Assembly: GCF_020405185.1 (NCBI RefSeq)
Contig: NZ_CP084463.1
Span: 2,294,001-2,358,000 of the forward strand
Source: Halomicrobium salinisoli
GTDB lineage: Archaea; Halobacteriota; Halobacteria; Halobacteriales; Haloarculaceae
Length of the DNA stretch: 64,000 bases
Direction: 5' to 3'
Program-made: the position numbers and the translations under genes
Shown: in pieces, positions 24,900 through 33,534 of the stretch
Layout: each line of letters starts with the position of its first letter
Numbering within the stretch: the first letter of the stretch is position 1
The notes under the pieces: generated by a model
Seen by the model: the letters and a program-made list of their open reading frames with translations, nothing else
Databases searched by the model: none
What the model was told of the DNA's origin: nothing

Positions 24900-24975
24900 G
24901 ATTTTTTGTAAAGTATATTTTCCCCTAGCAGACAAACATAGTAATCAGATAGATCCGTTCTTAATTAGATGTACA

Positions 24976-25350
24976 TCAATTATAATCTCGCCAGCGGTGA
25001 CCGCACTCCTGACACTTGAAAAAGCGCGTCGGCGGCTCGTCGGCGGAGCCGGTCTGCTTGATCGTGTACCAGGCCTTGGTGTGGCCGCACTCGTCACAGT
25101 GGACGTCGTCGGCCGTGGGCTTGCCCTCGAAGTTGGCGCCCTCCTCGGTCTCGATGACGTCGTCGTCGCTCTGTTCGGCGGTGCTGACGAACTCGGCGGC
25201 CCGCTCCTCGTCCCTGGCGTCCTCGGCGCCGCAGGACGAACAGACCATCACGTCGCCGTCGGCGTCATCAGAACTCGCCGAGTTCTGATTGCTCGTCGAG
25301 CTTCGCTCGACGGTGTGCATCATCGAGCCGCAGTCGTCGCAGAACTGCAT
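24976..25350 (-). CDS. tfs: Transcription elongation factor S (TFS)
   Basis: A 124-residue archaeal homologue of TFIIS/RPB9 that helps RNA polymerase cleave backtracked RNA. The N-terminal zinc ribbon (MQFCDDCGSMM ... CSSCGAE) and C-terminal ribbon (VHCDECGHTKAWY ... FFKCQECGHRWRDYN) are complete, with the acidic pair Asp-Glu in SADEPPTRF that enters the polymerase active site. It is slightly longer than usual because of a Ser/Asn/Asp linker (about residues 15-33) inside the N-terminal ribbon. Confidence 0.95.
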   Translation of the reverse strand: MQFCDDCGSMMHTVERSSTSNQNSASSDDADGDVMVCSSCGAEDARDEERAAEFVSTAEQSDDDVIETEEGANFEGKPTADDVHCDECGHTKAWYTIKQTGSADEPPTRFFKCQECGHRWRDYN

Positions 25351-25455
25351 GGTACCCGGGGCGTACTCGCTGCGCCCTCAAATACCCCCGGTCTCGGTCC
25401 AGCGGTGCGAGACGCCACCAGAACCGTTTAGGTGAGGTCGAAAGAAGTGCCGCGC

Positions 25456-25725
25456 ATGACGCGAGAAGAACTCGAAGCGGCGAGCGATCTGCTGTCGTCG
25501 GTCGCCGACGCGGCGGAATCGGCGGACGAGGAGCGACTGGAGACCATCGCGGACAAGCTAGAGCGCTTCGCGGAGGGCGACCGCGGGCCCGACCACGGTT
25601 CGCTGGCCCGCATCGAGAACGCGCTGGACGACCTGGAGGCCGAGGCGGTCGACGACGTCGCAGCGGACGTCCGCGAGGCCCACGAGCACGTCAAGGAGTA
25701 CCGGTCCGGCGTCGAGGGCGTCTAG
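25456..25725 (+). CDS. Small acidic helical protein
   Basis: An 89-residue protein starting MTREELEAASDLL, almost entirely amphipathic helix and strongly acidic. It is divergent from tfs. A TATA-like TTTAGG is present about 28 bases upstream of the ATG. Conserved hypothetical in style; function unknown. Confidence 0.65.
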   Translation: MTREELEAASDLLSSVADAAESADEERLETIADKLERFAEGDRGPDHGSLARIENALDDLEAEAVDDVAADVREAHEHVKEYRSGVEGV

Positions 25726-25760
25726 AGAGCCGATCCCTTCTTTCGGGAGCCAGTCCGGGG

Positions 25761-25976
25761 TTACCGGAGCCGCCGGTACACCCGGAGCGCGACCGATACC
25801 AGCGTTCCCAGTCCGGGCACTCGGCTGGACAGCACCGCCGCACCGAGCAGGAGCACGGCGCTCTTCGGCCGACCCCGAGCGAGGGCGATCGCCGCGTCGA
25901 CGAGCGTCGCGAGCGTGCTGATGTTCCTGGCCGAGCCGCCGAGACCGCGCGCAGGGGCCGCGTTTGGCGTTGACAT
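25761..25976 (-). CDS. Small membrane protein
   Basis: A 71-residue protein with a soluble N terminus (MSTPNAAPARGLGGSARN) and one or two short hydrophobic segments (STLATLVDAAIALA, SAVLLLGAAVL), ending in a basic YRRLR. Haloarchaeal composition is weak, so this is a moderate call. It is convergent with the acidic helical gene. Confidence 0.5.
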   Translation of the reverse strand: MSTPNAAPARGLGGSARNISTLATLVDAAIALARGRPKSAVLLLGAAVLSSRVPGLGTLVSVALRVYRRLR

Positions 25977-26094
25977 CGTCCTCCGTAGGCGGCGTTTGGG
26001 GATATGTCACCCCCTTGCACTCGCAGGGTTGGCCTGCGGCGCGGCTGACCGTTTGGGCATCAAAGTAATATGTCAGCGGCAACTAATAGATGGC

Positions 26095-26238
26095 ATGTCG
26101 ACCGACATCGAGGACGGAAGCGACGCCGACGACAGAGCGGTCGAAGACCGGAGTGAGAGCGACGACACGGACGACACGGATATGGACCCGGCCGAGCGCC
26201 GGTGTGCCATCTCGCTGAACGACCACCCGGACGAGTAG
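26095..26238 (+). CDS. 47-residue highly acidic peptide
   Basis: A very acidic short protein (Asp/Glu/Ser-rich from MSTDIEDGSDADD to NDHPDE) with one Cys near the end (RRCAISLNDHPDE). The TAATA and ACTAATAG sequences about 10-25 bases upstream could provide a promoter. Acidic composition fits a real haloarchaeal gene, but the size makes this uncertain. Confidence 0.45.
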   Translation: MSTDIEDGSDADDRAVEDRSESDDTDDTDMDPAERRCAISLNDHPDE

Positions 26239-26274
26239 TCCGACGCGCGGTCGTCGTTCCGTGCGCCGCCGCTT

Positions 26275-27516
26275 CTAGCAGTCGGACTCGTCCTCACCCA
26301 CTAGCTGCTCGGCCAGCAGCGGGACGAAGGTGCCGATGTCGGTGACCATCCCGACCGCCTGTGCGGAGCCGCGGTCCAGCAGTTGCGTGACCGTGGCGGG
26401 GTTGATGTCGACGCAGACGACACGGGTCGTCGAGGGGAGACAGTTGCCGACGGCGACGGAGTGCAACAGCGTCGAGAGCATCAGCACCATGTCGGCCTCG
26501 CGGGCCTGTTCGCGGATGGCGTTCTGGGCCTCGACGGCGTCGGTGATGGTGTCGGGCAGGGGGCCGTCGTCGCGGATCGACCCCGCGAGGACGAACGGGC
26601 GGTCGTTGTCGACGCACTCGTACATCACGCCGGACTCCAGCGTGCCGGACTCGACGGCCGCCTCGATGCCGCCCTCGCGGATGATCTCGCTGATGGCGTA
26701 GATGTGGTGCTTGTGGCCGTGGCGGGGGTGATCGAGGCTCTCGGTGTCCATCCCCAGCGAGGTGCCGTAGAGGTCGCGCTCGATGTCGTGGACGGCGAAG
26801 CCGTTGCCGGCCGAGAGCATGTCGACGTAGCCCTCGCGGACGAGCCGGGCGAGGTCCTCGCGGGCGCCGGAGTGGATCAGCGCGGGGCCGCAGACGGCCA
26901 GGACCTTGCCGCCCCCCGCCTTCGTCTCGGCGATGGCCTCGGCGATCTGTCGGATCGTCGACTCCGAGGGCCGCTCGGAGGAGATACCGCCCTGCATGAA
27001 GCCGAACGCGCCCTGCTCGCCGCGGGGGCGCTCGGGGGGCTCGACCTTGATGCCGGTCTCGCCGGTGACGATCAGGTCGCCCTCCTCGACGGCGTTGAGG
27101 ACCTTGGTGTAGGCCCGGGGATCGTCGCCATCCTCCACGACCACGGCGCAGTCCATCTCCATGTTCTCGACCTCGATCCACTCGCCCTCGTAGCGGACGT
27201 AGGTCGGGTGGTTGGTCGTCGAGTAGAAGCCGTGCGGGACGACCTGGTCGGCGGGGGCGGGCTCGACCGAGGCGTCCTTCGGATCGATCGGGTTGGCGCC
27301 GTTCTGGTGCAGCTCGTGGACGATCGACTGGAGCTGGTCGAGGTCGTCGGCCTCGACGAGCATCCGCGCGTAGGACTCGTCGGTCTCGTGGCGGCCGACC
27401 TCGAACTCCTCGACGGAGAAGGAGCCGCCCATGTCCATGATGATGCCGAAACAGCGCTGCATCATCCCGGAGTCGATGATGTGCCCCTCCAGCTCTACCT
27501 CGCGAGAGACGGTCAT
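26275..27516 (-). CDS. TIGR00300 family protein (LOR/SDH domain; ornithine cyclodeaminase type)
   Basis: A 413-residue protein. The N-terminal 100 residues match the LOR/SDH conserved domain (VELEGHIIDSGMMQRCF, YARMLVEADD). The C-terminal two thirds contain a deoxyhypusine-synthase-like/Rossmann NAD-binding part (GKVLAVCGPALIHSG, CVDINPATVTQLLDRGSAQAVGMVTDIGTF). Archaeal members of this family have been shown to be ornithine cyclodeaminases that convert ornithine to proline. ATG 27516 is chosen; the upstream frame is antisense of the neighbour. Confidence 0.85.
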   Translation of the reverse strand: MTVSREVELEGHIIDSGMMQRCFGIIMDMGGSFSVEEFEVGRHETDESYARMLVEADDLDQLQSIVHELHQNGANPIDPKDASVEPAPADQVVPHGFYSTTNHPTYVRYEGEWIEVENMEMDCAVVVEDGDDPRAYTKVLNAVEEGDLIVTGETGIKVEPPERPRGEQGAFGFMQGGISSERPSESTIRQIAEAIAETKAGGGKVLAVCGPALIHSGAREDLARLVREGYVDMLSAGNGFAVHDIERDLYGTSLGMDTESLDHPRHGHKHHIYAISEIIREGGIEAAVESGTLESGVMYECVDNDRPFVLAGSIRDDGPLPDTITDAVEAQNAIREQAREADMVLMLSTLLHSVAVGNCLPSTTRVVCVDINPATVTQLLDRGSAQAVGMVTDIGTFVPLLAEQLVGEDESDC

Positions 27517-27617
27517 GCCGGAGAGAATGCGAGGCGGCGACAAGACGGTTTTGGACCCGCGTGCGGTCCTCGCACGGACTGGCCGGCATCCGCGGCGCGG
27601 GAACGCCGGGCGGACCG

Positions 27618-27998
27618 TCAGTCCGCGTCCGTCCGGCACTCGACGGTCCACTCGCAGTCGCTGCGCTCGGCGAGCCGCTCGTAGAAGCGACGCAGGCCGT
27701 CCGACTCCGTGGCGGGCAGCACGTGCAGGCGGACGGCGCCGTCCCGGACCGAGACGCGGAACACGTCGCCGCAGCCGTCGTCACGGACCAGCCACAGCGC
27801 CATCGGGAGCTCCAGGAAGTCGCCGGCGCGGTACGGGCCCGCCGACAGCACCGACTCGACGAGGCGCTCGAGCCCCTCGTCGTCCCGATCGATCGCCGGC
27901 GCCAGGCGGAACACGGTCGACCCGTCGTACTCGAGGCCGCCGCCGGCGGGGTAGCGGCGCTCGGGTCTGGCCGGGATGGTGAACGACGGCTCGGTCAT
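27618..27998 (-). CDS. Conserved haloarchaeal hypothetical protein
   Basis: A 126-residue acidic soluble protein (MTEPSFTIPARPERRYPAGGG) with alternating strands and helices and a Cys pair (DGCGDVF; RSDCEWTVECR). No recognisable motif. It is divergent from the HMCES gene. Confidence 0.65.
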   Translation of the reverse strand: MTEPSFTIPARPERRYPAGGGLEYDGSTVFRLAPAIDRDDEGLERLVESVLSAGPYRAGDFLELPMALWLVRDDGCGDVFRVSVRDGAVRLHVLPATESDGLRRFYERLAERSDCEWTVECRTDAD

Positions 27999-28070
27999 CC
28001 ACTCGCGAGTACGTCGCGATCCGGTTTAAGTCCGAGGGCGTTTATGCCCCCGCGGCCCCTCGTACCGGGT

Positions 28071-28778
28071 ATGTGCGGCCGCTACAGCCTGTTCGCCCCG
28101 CCCGGCGATGTCGAGGAGCGGTTCGACGCGACCTTCGACTACGACTTCGAGCCGCGGTACAACGCCGCGCCGCGACAGGCCCTGCCGGTGATCACCAGCG
28201 AGGACCCCGGGGCCATCCAGCGGATGGAGTGGGGCCTGGTCCCGTCGTGGGCGGACGATCGGAGCGACTTCGGGTTCATCAACGCCCGCGCGGAGACGGT
28301 CGAGGAGAAAGCGAGCTTCGGCGACGCCTACGAGCGGCGGCGGTGTCTCGTGCCGGCGGACGGCTTCTACGAGTGGACGGAGACGGAGAGCGGGAAGCAG
28401 CCCTACCGCGTCGAGCGGACCGACGGCTCGCTGTTCGCGATGGCGGGGCTCTACGAGCGGTGGGAACCGCCCCAGCGCCAGACCGGGCTGGGCGAGTTCG
28501 GCGGCGGGTCGGGGGGCGACGACGCCGGCGGGAGCGGCGACGTCGTCGAGACGTTCACGATCGTGACCACGGAGCCCAGCGACGACGTCGCGCCGCTGCA
28601 CCACCGGATGGCCGTCGTCCTGGCAGAGAGCGAAGAAGAGACGTGGCTCCACGGCGACCCGGCGGCTCGTCGCGAGCTGCTCCGGCCCTATCCGGGGGAC
28701 CTATCGGCGCGGCCCGTCTCGCGGGCGGTCAACGACCCGGGGAACGACTCGCCGTCGGTGCTCGCGCCGCCGGGGTGA
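28071..28778 (+). CDS. HMCES/YedK abasic-site DNA-protein crosslinking protein (SRAP)
   Basis: A 235-residue SRAP-domain protein. After removal of Met, Cys2 (MCGRYSLF) crosslinks abasic sites in single-stranded DNA and shields them. The other family residues are present: PRYNAAPRQ, WGLVPSWADD, NARAETVEEK, PADGFYEW with the catalytic Glu, and PLHHRMAVVL with the catalytic His. A Gly/Asp-rich low-complexity insert of about 25 residues lies in a loop before the last strand pair. TATA-like TTTATG is upstream. Confidence 0.92.
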   Translation: MCGRYSLFAPPGDVEERFDATFDYDFEPRYNAAPRQALPVITSEDPGAIQRMEWGLVPSWADDRSDFGFINARAETVEEKASFGDAYERRRCLVPADGFYEWTETESGKQPYRVERTDGSLFAMAGLYERWEPPQRQTGLGEFGGGSGGDDAGGSGDVVETFTIVTTEPSDDVAPLHHRMAVVLAESEEETWLHGDPAARRELLRPYPGDLSARPVSRAVNDPGNDSPSVLAPPG

Positions 28779-28801
28779 GAACGCCGTACGGTGATCGGGC
28801 G

Positions 28802-28930
28802 CTACTCGGAGGGGTTCCGGACCCGCTCGAACTGGTGGACCATCTCCCACATCGCGTCTTCGGTGTCGCGTCCGTTGGTGGCGTCCTCGAGTTTGCGGTA
28901 CAGGCTTTCCGACACCGTGATTTCGGGCAT
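28802..28930 (-). CDS. 42-residue CopG/antitoxin-like protein
   Basis: A tiny protein MPEITVSESLYRKLEDATNG followed by a charged helix ending VRNPSE. The start, with a strand (EITVSESLYRKLE) then helices, is the pattern of ribbon-helix-helix or antitoxin N termini found on many small haloarchaeal proteins. It has a TATA-like TTTTATGAT about 25 bases upstream. No toxin partner is adjacent. Confidence 0.6.
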   Translation of the reverse strand: MPEITVSESLYRKLEDATNGRDTEDAMWEMVHQFERVRNPSE

Positions 28931-29071
28931 CGGTGAGTAGTATGCGCGGATCCATCATAAAATCTCGCGGACTCGGAAGCGAGTTAATTGTACGCAGCGT
29001 GCCGCTACCGCCGGTACGAGGGCATCGAGAGAGTCGCTGCGCTTTACTGGCGGCCGTCCCGAGTGGGGGGC

Positions 29072-30088
29072 GTGATCGAGATCGACGGATCGGCCGGTGG
29101 GGGGCAGCTACTGCGGTCGGCGGTCGCGATGGCCGCCGTGACCGGACGGAGCGTTCGCGTCGCGGACGTCCGCGGGGACCGGCCCGACCCGGGGGTCAAA
29201 CACCAGCACCGCGCGGCCGTCGCGGCCGTGGCCGCCTGCTGCGACGCCGACGTCGAGGGGTGCGAGCTGGGCAGCGAGACCGTCACCTTCGAGCCGGGCC
29301 CGGTGACCGGCGGCGAGGTCGCGGTCGAGATCCCGACCGCCGGCAGCGTGACGCTCGTCTTCGACGCCGTCCTGCCGCTGGCGGCCGCGCTCGACGAACC
29401 GCTGCGCGTGACGGCGACCGGCGGCACCGACGTCAGGTGGTCGCCGGCGAGCCCGTTCTACCGCCGGGTAAAGCTCCCGCTGCTGGCCGAGCACGGGGTC
29501 GTGGCGCGGGCGGACCTGACGAGTCACGGCTTCTACCCCGAGGGCGGCGGCGAGGCGACGCTGTCGCTCGCGCCCGCGTCGCCGTCGCGGCTGGACCTGG
29601 TCGACCGCGGCGACCCGCTCGGCGTACACGTCGTCTCCGTCTGTACACACGATCTGGCCGAGAGCGACGTCGCCCGGCGACAGGCGACGGCGGCCGTCGA
29701 GCGGCTGCGGGAGGCGGACTGCGAGATACTGTCCGAGGCGGTTCGCCGCGTCGACGCCCCGTCGCCCGGGTCGGTCGCGCTCGTCCGGACCGACTTCGAA
29801 CGGTCGCTGGCCGGATTCAGCGCACTGGGCGAACCGGGCAGACGCGCCGAGGACGTGGGCGAGGCGGCCGCGGGCGACGCGCTGTCCTTCCTCGACGGCC
29901 CCGGCGCGGTCGACCGGCACCTCGCCGATCAGCTCCTCCCCTTCCTCGCGGTCGCCGGCGGCGCCGTCCGGATCCCCGCGGTCACCGACCACGTCGAGAG
30001 TCACCTGTCGCTGCTGCGGGCGTTCGGGTTCGAGGTGGAGAGCGAAGAGCGGGCCGGAGGCGCGGTCGTCCGTTCGCCCGGGCAGTAG
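29072..30088 (+). CDS. rtcA: RNA 3'-terminal phosphate cyclase
   Basis: A 338-residue enzyme that converts a 3'-phosphate on RNA to a 2',3'-cyclic phosphate using ATP. The N terminus IEIDGSAGGGQLLRSAVA is the RtcA signature, with PGVKHQHRAAV, FYPEGGGEATL and the C-terminal HLADQLLPFLAVAGG containing the adenylated His. GTG 29072 is chosen; another GTG lies at 29063. Alternative uses of the fold (RCL1-like) lack this His. Confidence 0.93.
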   Translation: MIEIDGSAGGGQLLRSAVAMAAVTGRSVRVADVRGDRPDPGVKHQHRAAVAAVAACCDADVEGCELGSETVTFEPGPVTGGEVAVEIPTAGSVTLVFDAVLPLAAALDEPLRVTATGGTDVRWSPASPFYRRVKLPLLAEHGVVARADLTSHGFYPEGGGEATLSLAPASPSRLDLVDRGDPLGVHVVSVCTHDLAESDVARRQATAAVERLREADCEILSEAVRRVDAPSPGSVALVRTDFERSLAGFSALGEPGRRAEDVGEAAAGDALSFLDGPGAVDRHLADQLLPFLAVAGGAVRIPAVTDHVESHLSLLRAFGFEVESEERAGGAVVRSPGQ

Positions 30089-30112
30089 CGGCCTGTCGCG
30101 CCGCGGAAGCGC

Positions 30113-31327
30113 CTACTCGTCGAGGTACGACAGCATTCGCTCGACCGCGTAGTCGGCCTCCTCGTCGGTCAGGCACATCGGGTTGACCGCGACGCGGCCG
30201 GCGTCGATACCGTCCGCGCCGACGAACACGCGGGGCCGCTCCTGGCGCAGTTCCCGGGCCAGTTCGGTCGCGGTGATCCCGGCCTCGTCGGGGTCGACGG
30301 CGACGATTACCTCCGGCGCGACGGAGACGGCGTCGTCGCCGGTGATCTCGGTGATGACGCCGGACGCGCTGTCGAGGCCCTCGGCCACGCGCATCGCGCG
30401 GGCGGTCCACTCCTCCTGCTTCGCCGCCTGGTCCTCCTCGAGGAACAGCTCCAGCGCCCGGATGATCCCGACCAGTTCCTCCTTGCCGACCTTGAGGCCG
30501 CGGCCGATGCCCTGTCGCGGGACGCCGCCGAGGTCGTCGACGTCGACGAGGTCCTCGGGCGGGACGTAGGCGTCCTCGTGGGCGTGCATATCCAGGTGCT
30601 GGGCGGCGGCCGAGCGGACGTACTCCTCGCGGCCGGCGAGGATCCCGGTCGACTGGGGGCCGCGGACGGCCTTGCCGCCGCTGAAGACGACCATGTCGGC
30701 ACCCGCTTCGATAAATCGCTCCAGATTCGAGACGGGCGGGAGTTCCGCCGCGGCGTCCACGATGACCGGAACGTCGTGGTCGTGGGCGACGTCGGCGACC
30801 GTCGCCAGCGGGGGCTCGGTGTACTCCTTCTGGACGTAGCCCACGGCGGCCGTCTCCTCGCCGACGGCGTCGGCGATCTCCCAGGGCTCGACGTTGCGCG
30901 ACCCCGTCCCGAGGTGACGGTCGTTGGTGCCGACGTCGACGACCGTCGCGCCCGCTGCCCGGAGCGCGTGGTCGTAGCCGGTGCGGTGGGTCCGGGGCAT
31001 CACGATCTCGTCGGCCAGCCCCTCGGTGTCGGGGAGGCGGGCCATCGCGCCGAGGTCGTCGCCCGCGATCGCGGCCGCGGCGGCCAGCGTCATCGTCGCG
31101 GCGGCGCCGCTGGCGACGTAGCCGGCCTCGGCGCCGGTCGCGTCGGCGATCAGGTCGCTCGCGCGGGACTGGAGGTCGGAGATGCGGGCAAAGGAGTCCG
31201 CCGCCGCGCGCATCGCGTCCGCGGCTTCGGGCCGGATCAGGCTCCCGCCGATGCGGGTCTTCGTCCCGGCGGCGTTGACGACGGTAGGCACGTCTAGCTC
31301 GTCGTAGATCGCGGCGTGGTCGGGCAT
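30113..31327 (-). CDS. SelA-like PLP-dependent protein (fold type I)
   Basis: A 404-residue PLP enzyme related to L-seryl-tRNA(Sec) selenium transferase and to D-glucosaminate-6-phosphate ammonia-lyase. The PLP Lys is Lys219 in VVFSGGKAVRGPQSTG, with Asp191 in VPVIVDAAAEL. There are no signs of selenocysteine machinery nearby, so SelA activity is unlikely; a sugar-amine lyase or other PLP reaction is more probable. Start ATG 31327 (MPDHAAIYDEL). Confidence 0.85.
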   Translation of the reverse strand: MPDHAAIYDELDVPTVVNAAGTKTRIGGSLIRPEAADAMRAAADSFARISDLQSRASDLIADATGAEAGYVASGAAATMTLAAAAAIAGDDLGAMARLPDTEGLADEIVMPRTHRTGYDHALRAAGATVVDVGTNDRHLGTGSRNVEPWEIADAVGEETAAVGYVQKEYTEPPLATVADVAHDHDVPVIVDAAAELPPVSNLERFIEAGADMVVFSGGKAVRGPQSTGILAGREEYVRSAAAQHLDMHAHEDAYVPPEDLVDVDDLGGVPRQGIGRGLKVGKEELVGIIRALELFLEEDQAAKQEEWTARAMRVAEGLDSASGVITEITGDDAVSVAPEVIVAVDPDEAGITATELARELRQERPRVFVGADGIDAGRVAVNPMCLTDEEADYAVERMLSYLDE

Positions 31328-31521
31328 GCGGGGGAGGTTCGCCGGCCCGGCATTAAGGGTTGTCACCCGGCCGGGCGCGGATCCGGAGCGGCGGCCGTTC
31401 GGGGGACGACGCCGTCGTAAACCCTTGCTTACTCCCGTTCTGTCCCTCGTGCTGCAACCGGGAAACAGACCCTGACCGAAGTTCTCGCTGCCGATCCGCC
31501 GTTTGTCCCGGACCGGGGCGT

Positions 31522-32709
31522 TCAGTTCGTCGTGGTGATCTCGACGACGTCGCGGTGGTCGAGCACCGTGTCCGCGCCGATCTGGCGCCCGGAGCGCACG
31601 TCGTGGGCGTGCAGGAACCCGTCGCCGATGTCGGTGTGCAGGAAGTACGCGAAGTCCTCTGCGGTCGCGCCCTCCTCCAGCACGAAGCAGTCCTGCAGGA
31701 AGCTCTCCTCGTCCTCGGGCTGGCGAGCCCCGGGGAAGACGGCGATGGCGCCGAGCTCCTCGAACAGGGCTGTCTCCAGGGCCCGCTGGACGCCCGTCCC
31801 GCCGTACTCGGTGACGAACTCGCGGATCTGCTCGATGCCGGCCGCCTTCGCCTCGGGCAGGTCGCCGGTGACCTCGAAGTCGGCGTCGCCGGGGGTGTAC
31901 TCGAGGACGCCCTGCTCGTCGCCGTTCTTCAGCGCCTTCTCGGCGTGGGCGCTCGTCGGGACGAACGTGAGGTGGTCGTAGTCGGGGTCGTCGACGATCT
32001 CGGCGTAGTTTGCCTGGGCGGCCCGCGTGTCCATCTTGTTGGCCGCGATCACCATCGGCTTGGTGCGCTTGCGGATCTCCCGGGCGAGCTCCTCCTTGTC
32101 GACCTCGTCCCAGGTATCGGGGTCGAGTTCGAGGTCCAGCGAGAGGATGGTCTGCTTGATCTCGTGCTCGCTGGTCCGGAAGGCGCTCATCTGCTCGGCG
32201 AGGTCCGCCTCGACGTCGGCCTCCTCGCCGTGGTAGCCCGAGCGGTAGCGCTCGATGCCCTTCTCGAGGACGTCGCGGTACCACATGTCCAGTTCGTCCT
32301 CGAGGAAGTCGATGTCCTCGCGGGGGTCGTGGTCCTCCGTGGGCTCGCCCTCGATGTCCGTCTCGCCGGAGAAGTCGACGACGTGGATCAGCACGTCCGC
32401 CTCGTTGAGGTCGCTCAGGAACTGGTTACCGAGGCCGCGACCCTCGTGAGCGCCGGGCACGAGGCCCGCCACGTCGACGAGGCGGACCGGGACGAACCGC
32501 GTCCCGTCGTCGCAGTAGCCCTGGTTCGGCGTGCAGGAGTGATCGAACTCGGGGCCGGCGCAGTCGACCCGGACGTACGCCTCGCCGACGCTGGGATCGA
32601 TGGTCGTGAACGGGTAGGCCCCCTCGGGCACGTCGTTCATCGTCGCGGCGTTGAAGAAGGTGGACTTGCCGACCGACGGCTTGCCGACGAGTCCGACGTC
32701 GAAGCTCAT
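31522..32709 (-). CDS. YchF/OLA1-type translation-associated GTPase/ATPase
   Basis: A 395-residue OBG-family NTPase. G1 is GKPSVGKST (residues 9-17), G3 is [16 protein letters not shown], the nucleotide-specificity motif is NKMD, and the C-terminal TGS domain is present (AIAVFPG ... [17 protein letters not shown]). The family binds ribosomes and often prefers ATP. Archaeal members carry a long helical insert (about residues 130-200), as here. Single gene with its own promoter region. Confidence 0.92.
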   Translation of the reverse strand: MSFDVGLVGKPSVGKSTFFNAATMNDVPEGAYPFTTIDPSVGEAYVRVDCAGPEFDHSCTPNQGYCDDGTRFVPVRLVDVAGLVPGAHEGRGLGNQFLSDLNEADVLIHVVDFSGETDIEGEPTEDHDPREDIDFLEDELDMWYRDVLEKGIERYRSGYHGEEADVEADLAEQMSAFRTSEHEIKQTILSLDLELDPDTWDEVDKEELAREIRKRTKPMVIAANKMDTRAAQANYAEIVDDPDYDHLTFVPTSAHAEKALKNGDEQGVLEYTPGDADFEVTGDLPEAKAAGIEQIREFVTEYGGTGVQRALETALFEELGAIAVFPGARQPEDEESFLQDCFVLEEGATAEDFAYFLHTDIGDGFLHAHDVRSGRQIGADTVLDHRDVVEITTTN

Positions 32710-32822
32710 TGACCGTTCGGAGGCGGATGGGCGATTTAAGGGCTGTCAAACGAACTGAGGACGGGAGAGAGTGGCATGCACGCCGGCGGGCGCGGGTAGT
32801 CGCGCCGGCACCGCGCCAGCCC

Positions 32823-33320
32823 CTACAGGGACTTCTCGTAGACGGCGACCGTCTTCTCCTCGCCGCCGAAGTCGACCGTCCGCTGGCCCGCCTCCTCGAA
32901 GTGCCGGCGGTAGAACGCGTTGCCGACCTCGTTCTCGACGAGCACCTCGTCGCGAATCGTCATGGTGCCGACCTCACGGAGGTGCTGCTCGCCCCGTTCG
33001 AGGAGGGCGGTCCCGATCCCCTCGCCCCAGTGATCGGGGTGGACGTAGATGTCGAGGTCGCCGATGCTCGCCGGCTCGGTCATGCCGCAGCTGGCGTAGC
33101 CGACGACCTCGCCGTCATGCGCCGCGACGAAGAGGCCGACCTCGTCGAGGCCGATCATCCGCTCCAGCACGTCCTCGTCGTACGCCTCGTCGACCATCGC
33201 CGCGACCGCCGCCTCGCCGAAGCAGTCGTCGTACGCCTCGTGCCACGCGGCTCGCGCGACCCGCTGAATCCCGGGCACGTCGCCGCGCTCCGCCGGTCGA
33301 ACGGACGCCGTCGAAGCCAT
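32823..33320 (-). CDS. GNAT-family N-acetyltransferase
   Basis: A 165-residue acetyl-CoA-dependent acyltransferase. Motif A is readable as DIYVHPDHWGEGIGTALLERGEQ, followed by VLVENEVGNAFYRRHFEEAG (motif B region). N-terminal VRPAERGDVPGIQRVARAAWHE is also typical. Start set at MASTASVRP; an upstream in-frame start would add nine residues. Substrate unknown. Confidence 0.88.
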   Translation of the reverse strand: MASTASVRPAERGDVPGIQRVARAAWHEAYDDCFGEAAVAAMVDEAYDEDVLERMIGLDEVGLFVAAHDGEVVGYASCGMTEPASIGDLDIYVHPDHWGEGIGTALLERGEQHLREVGTMTIRDEVLVENEVGNAFYRRHFEEAGQRTVDFGGEEKTVAVYEKSL

Positions 33321-33534
33321 GCCCGGGGGTACGTGAGCCTCGGCCATAGTAGTGTGCCAAATTGTACCACGGCACGCGACACCCCGCCGCCGTCTCGCAG
33401 TTTCCGCGGCTGATAACCGGTCGGTAACGATAAATAGAGAGCCATGCGAGAGGCATCCAACTCACGATGCACGCGAGACGCGGTTCCCCGTCGACGTCGC
33501 CTGACCTCCCCGCCGAACGGCCGGTGATGACGCC

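Larger units (their letters stand above)
22780..24975. mobile_element. AT-rich single-gene genomic island
   Basis: Composition drops abruptly to AT-rich just after the lipoprotein gene start and recovers exactly at the 3' end of tfs. The whole segment carries one gene. No integrase, IS ends or flanking direct repeats are visible, so the mode of entry is unknown. The pattern, one large foreign gene between two core genes, is what stand-alone defence genes look like. Confidence 0.55.

Noticed and set aside
30113..32284. 723-codon frame joining the SelA-like gene with upstream sequence
   Set aside because: Codons before 31327 are antisense to no conserved domain and overlap the YchF gene in another frame; homology begins at MPDHAAIYDEL.
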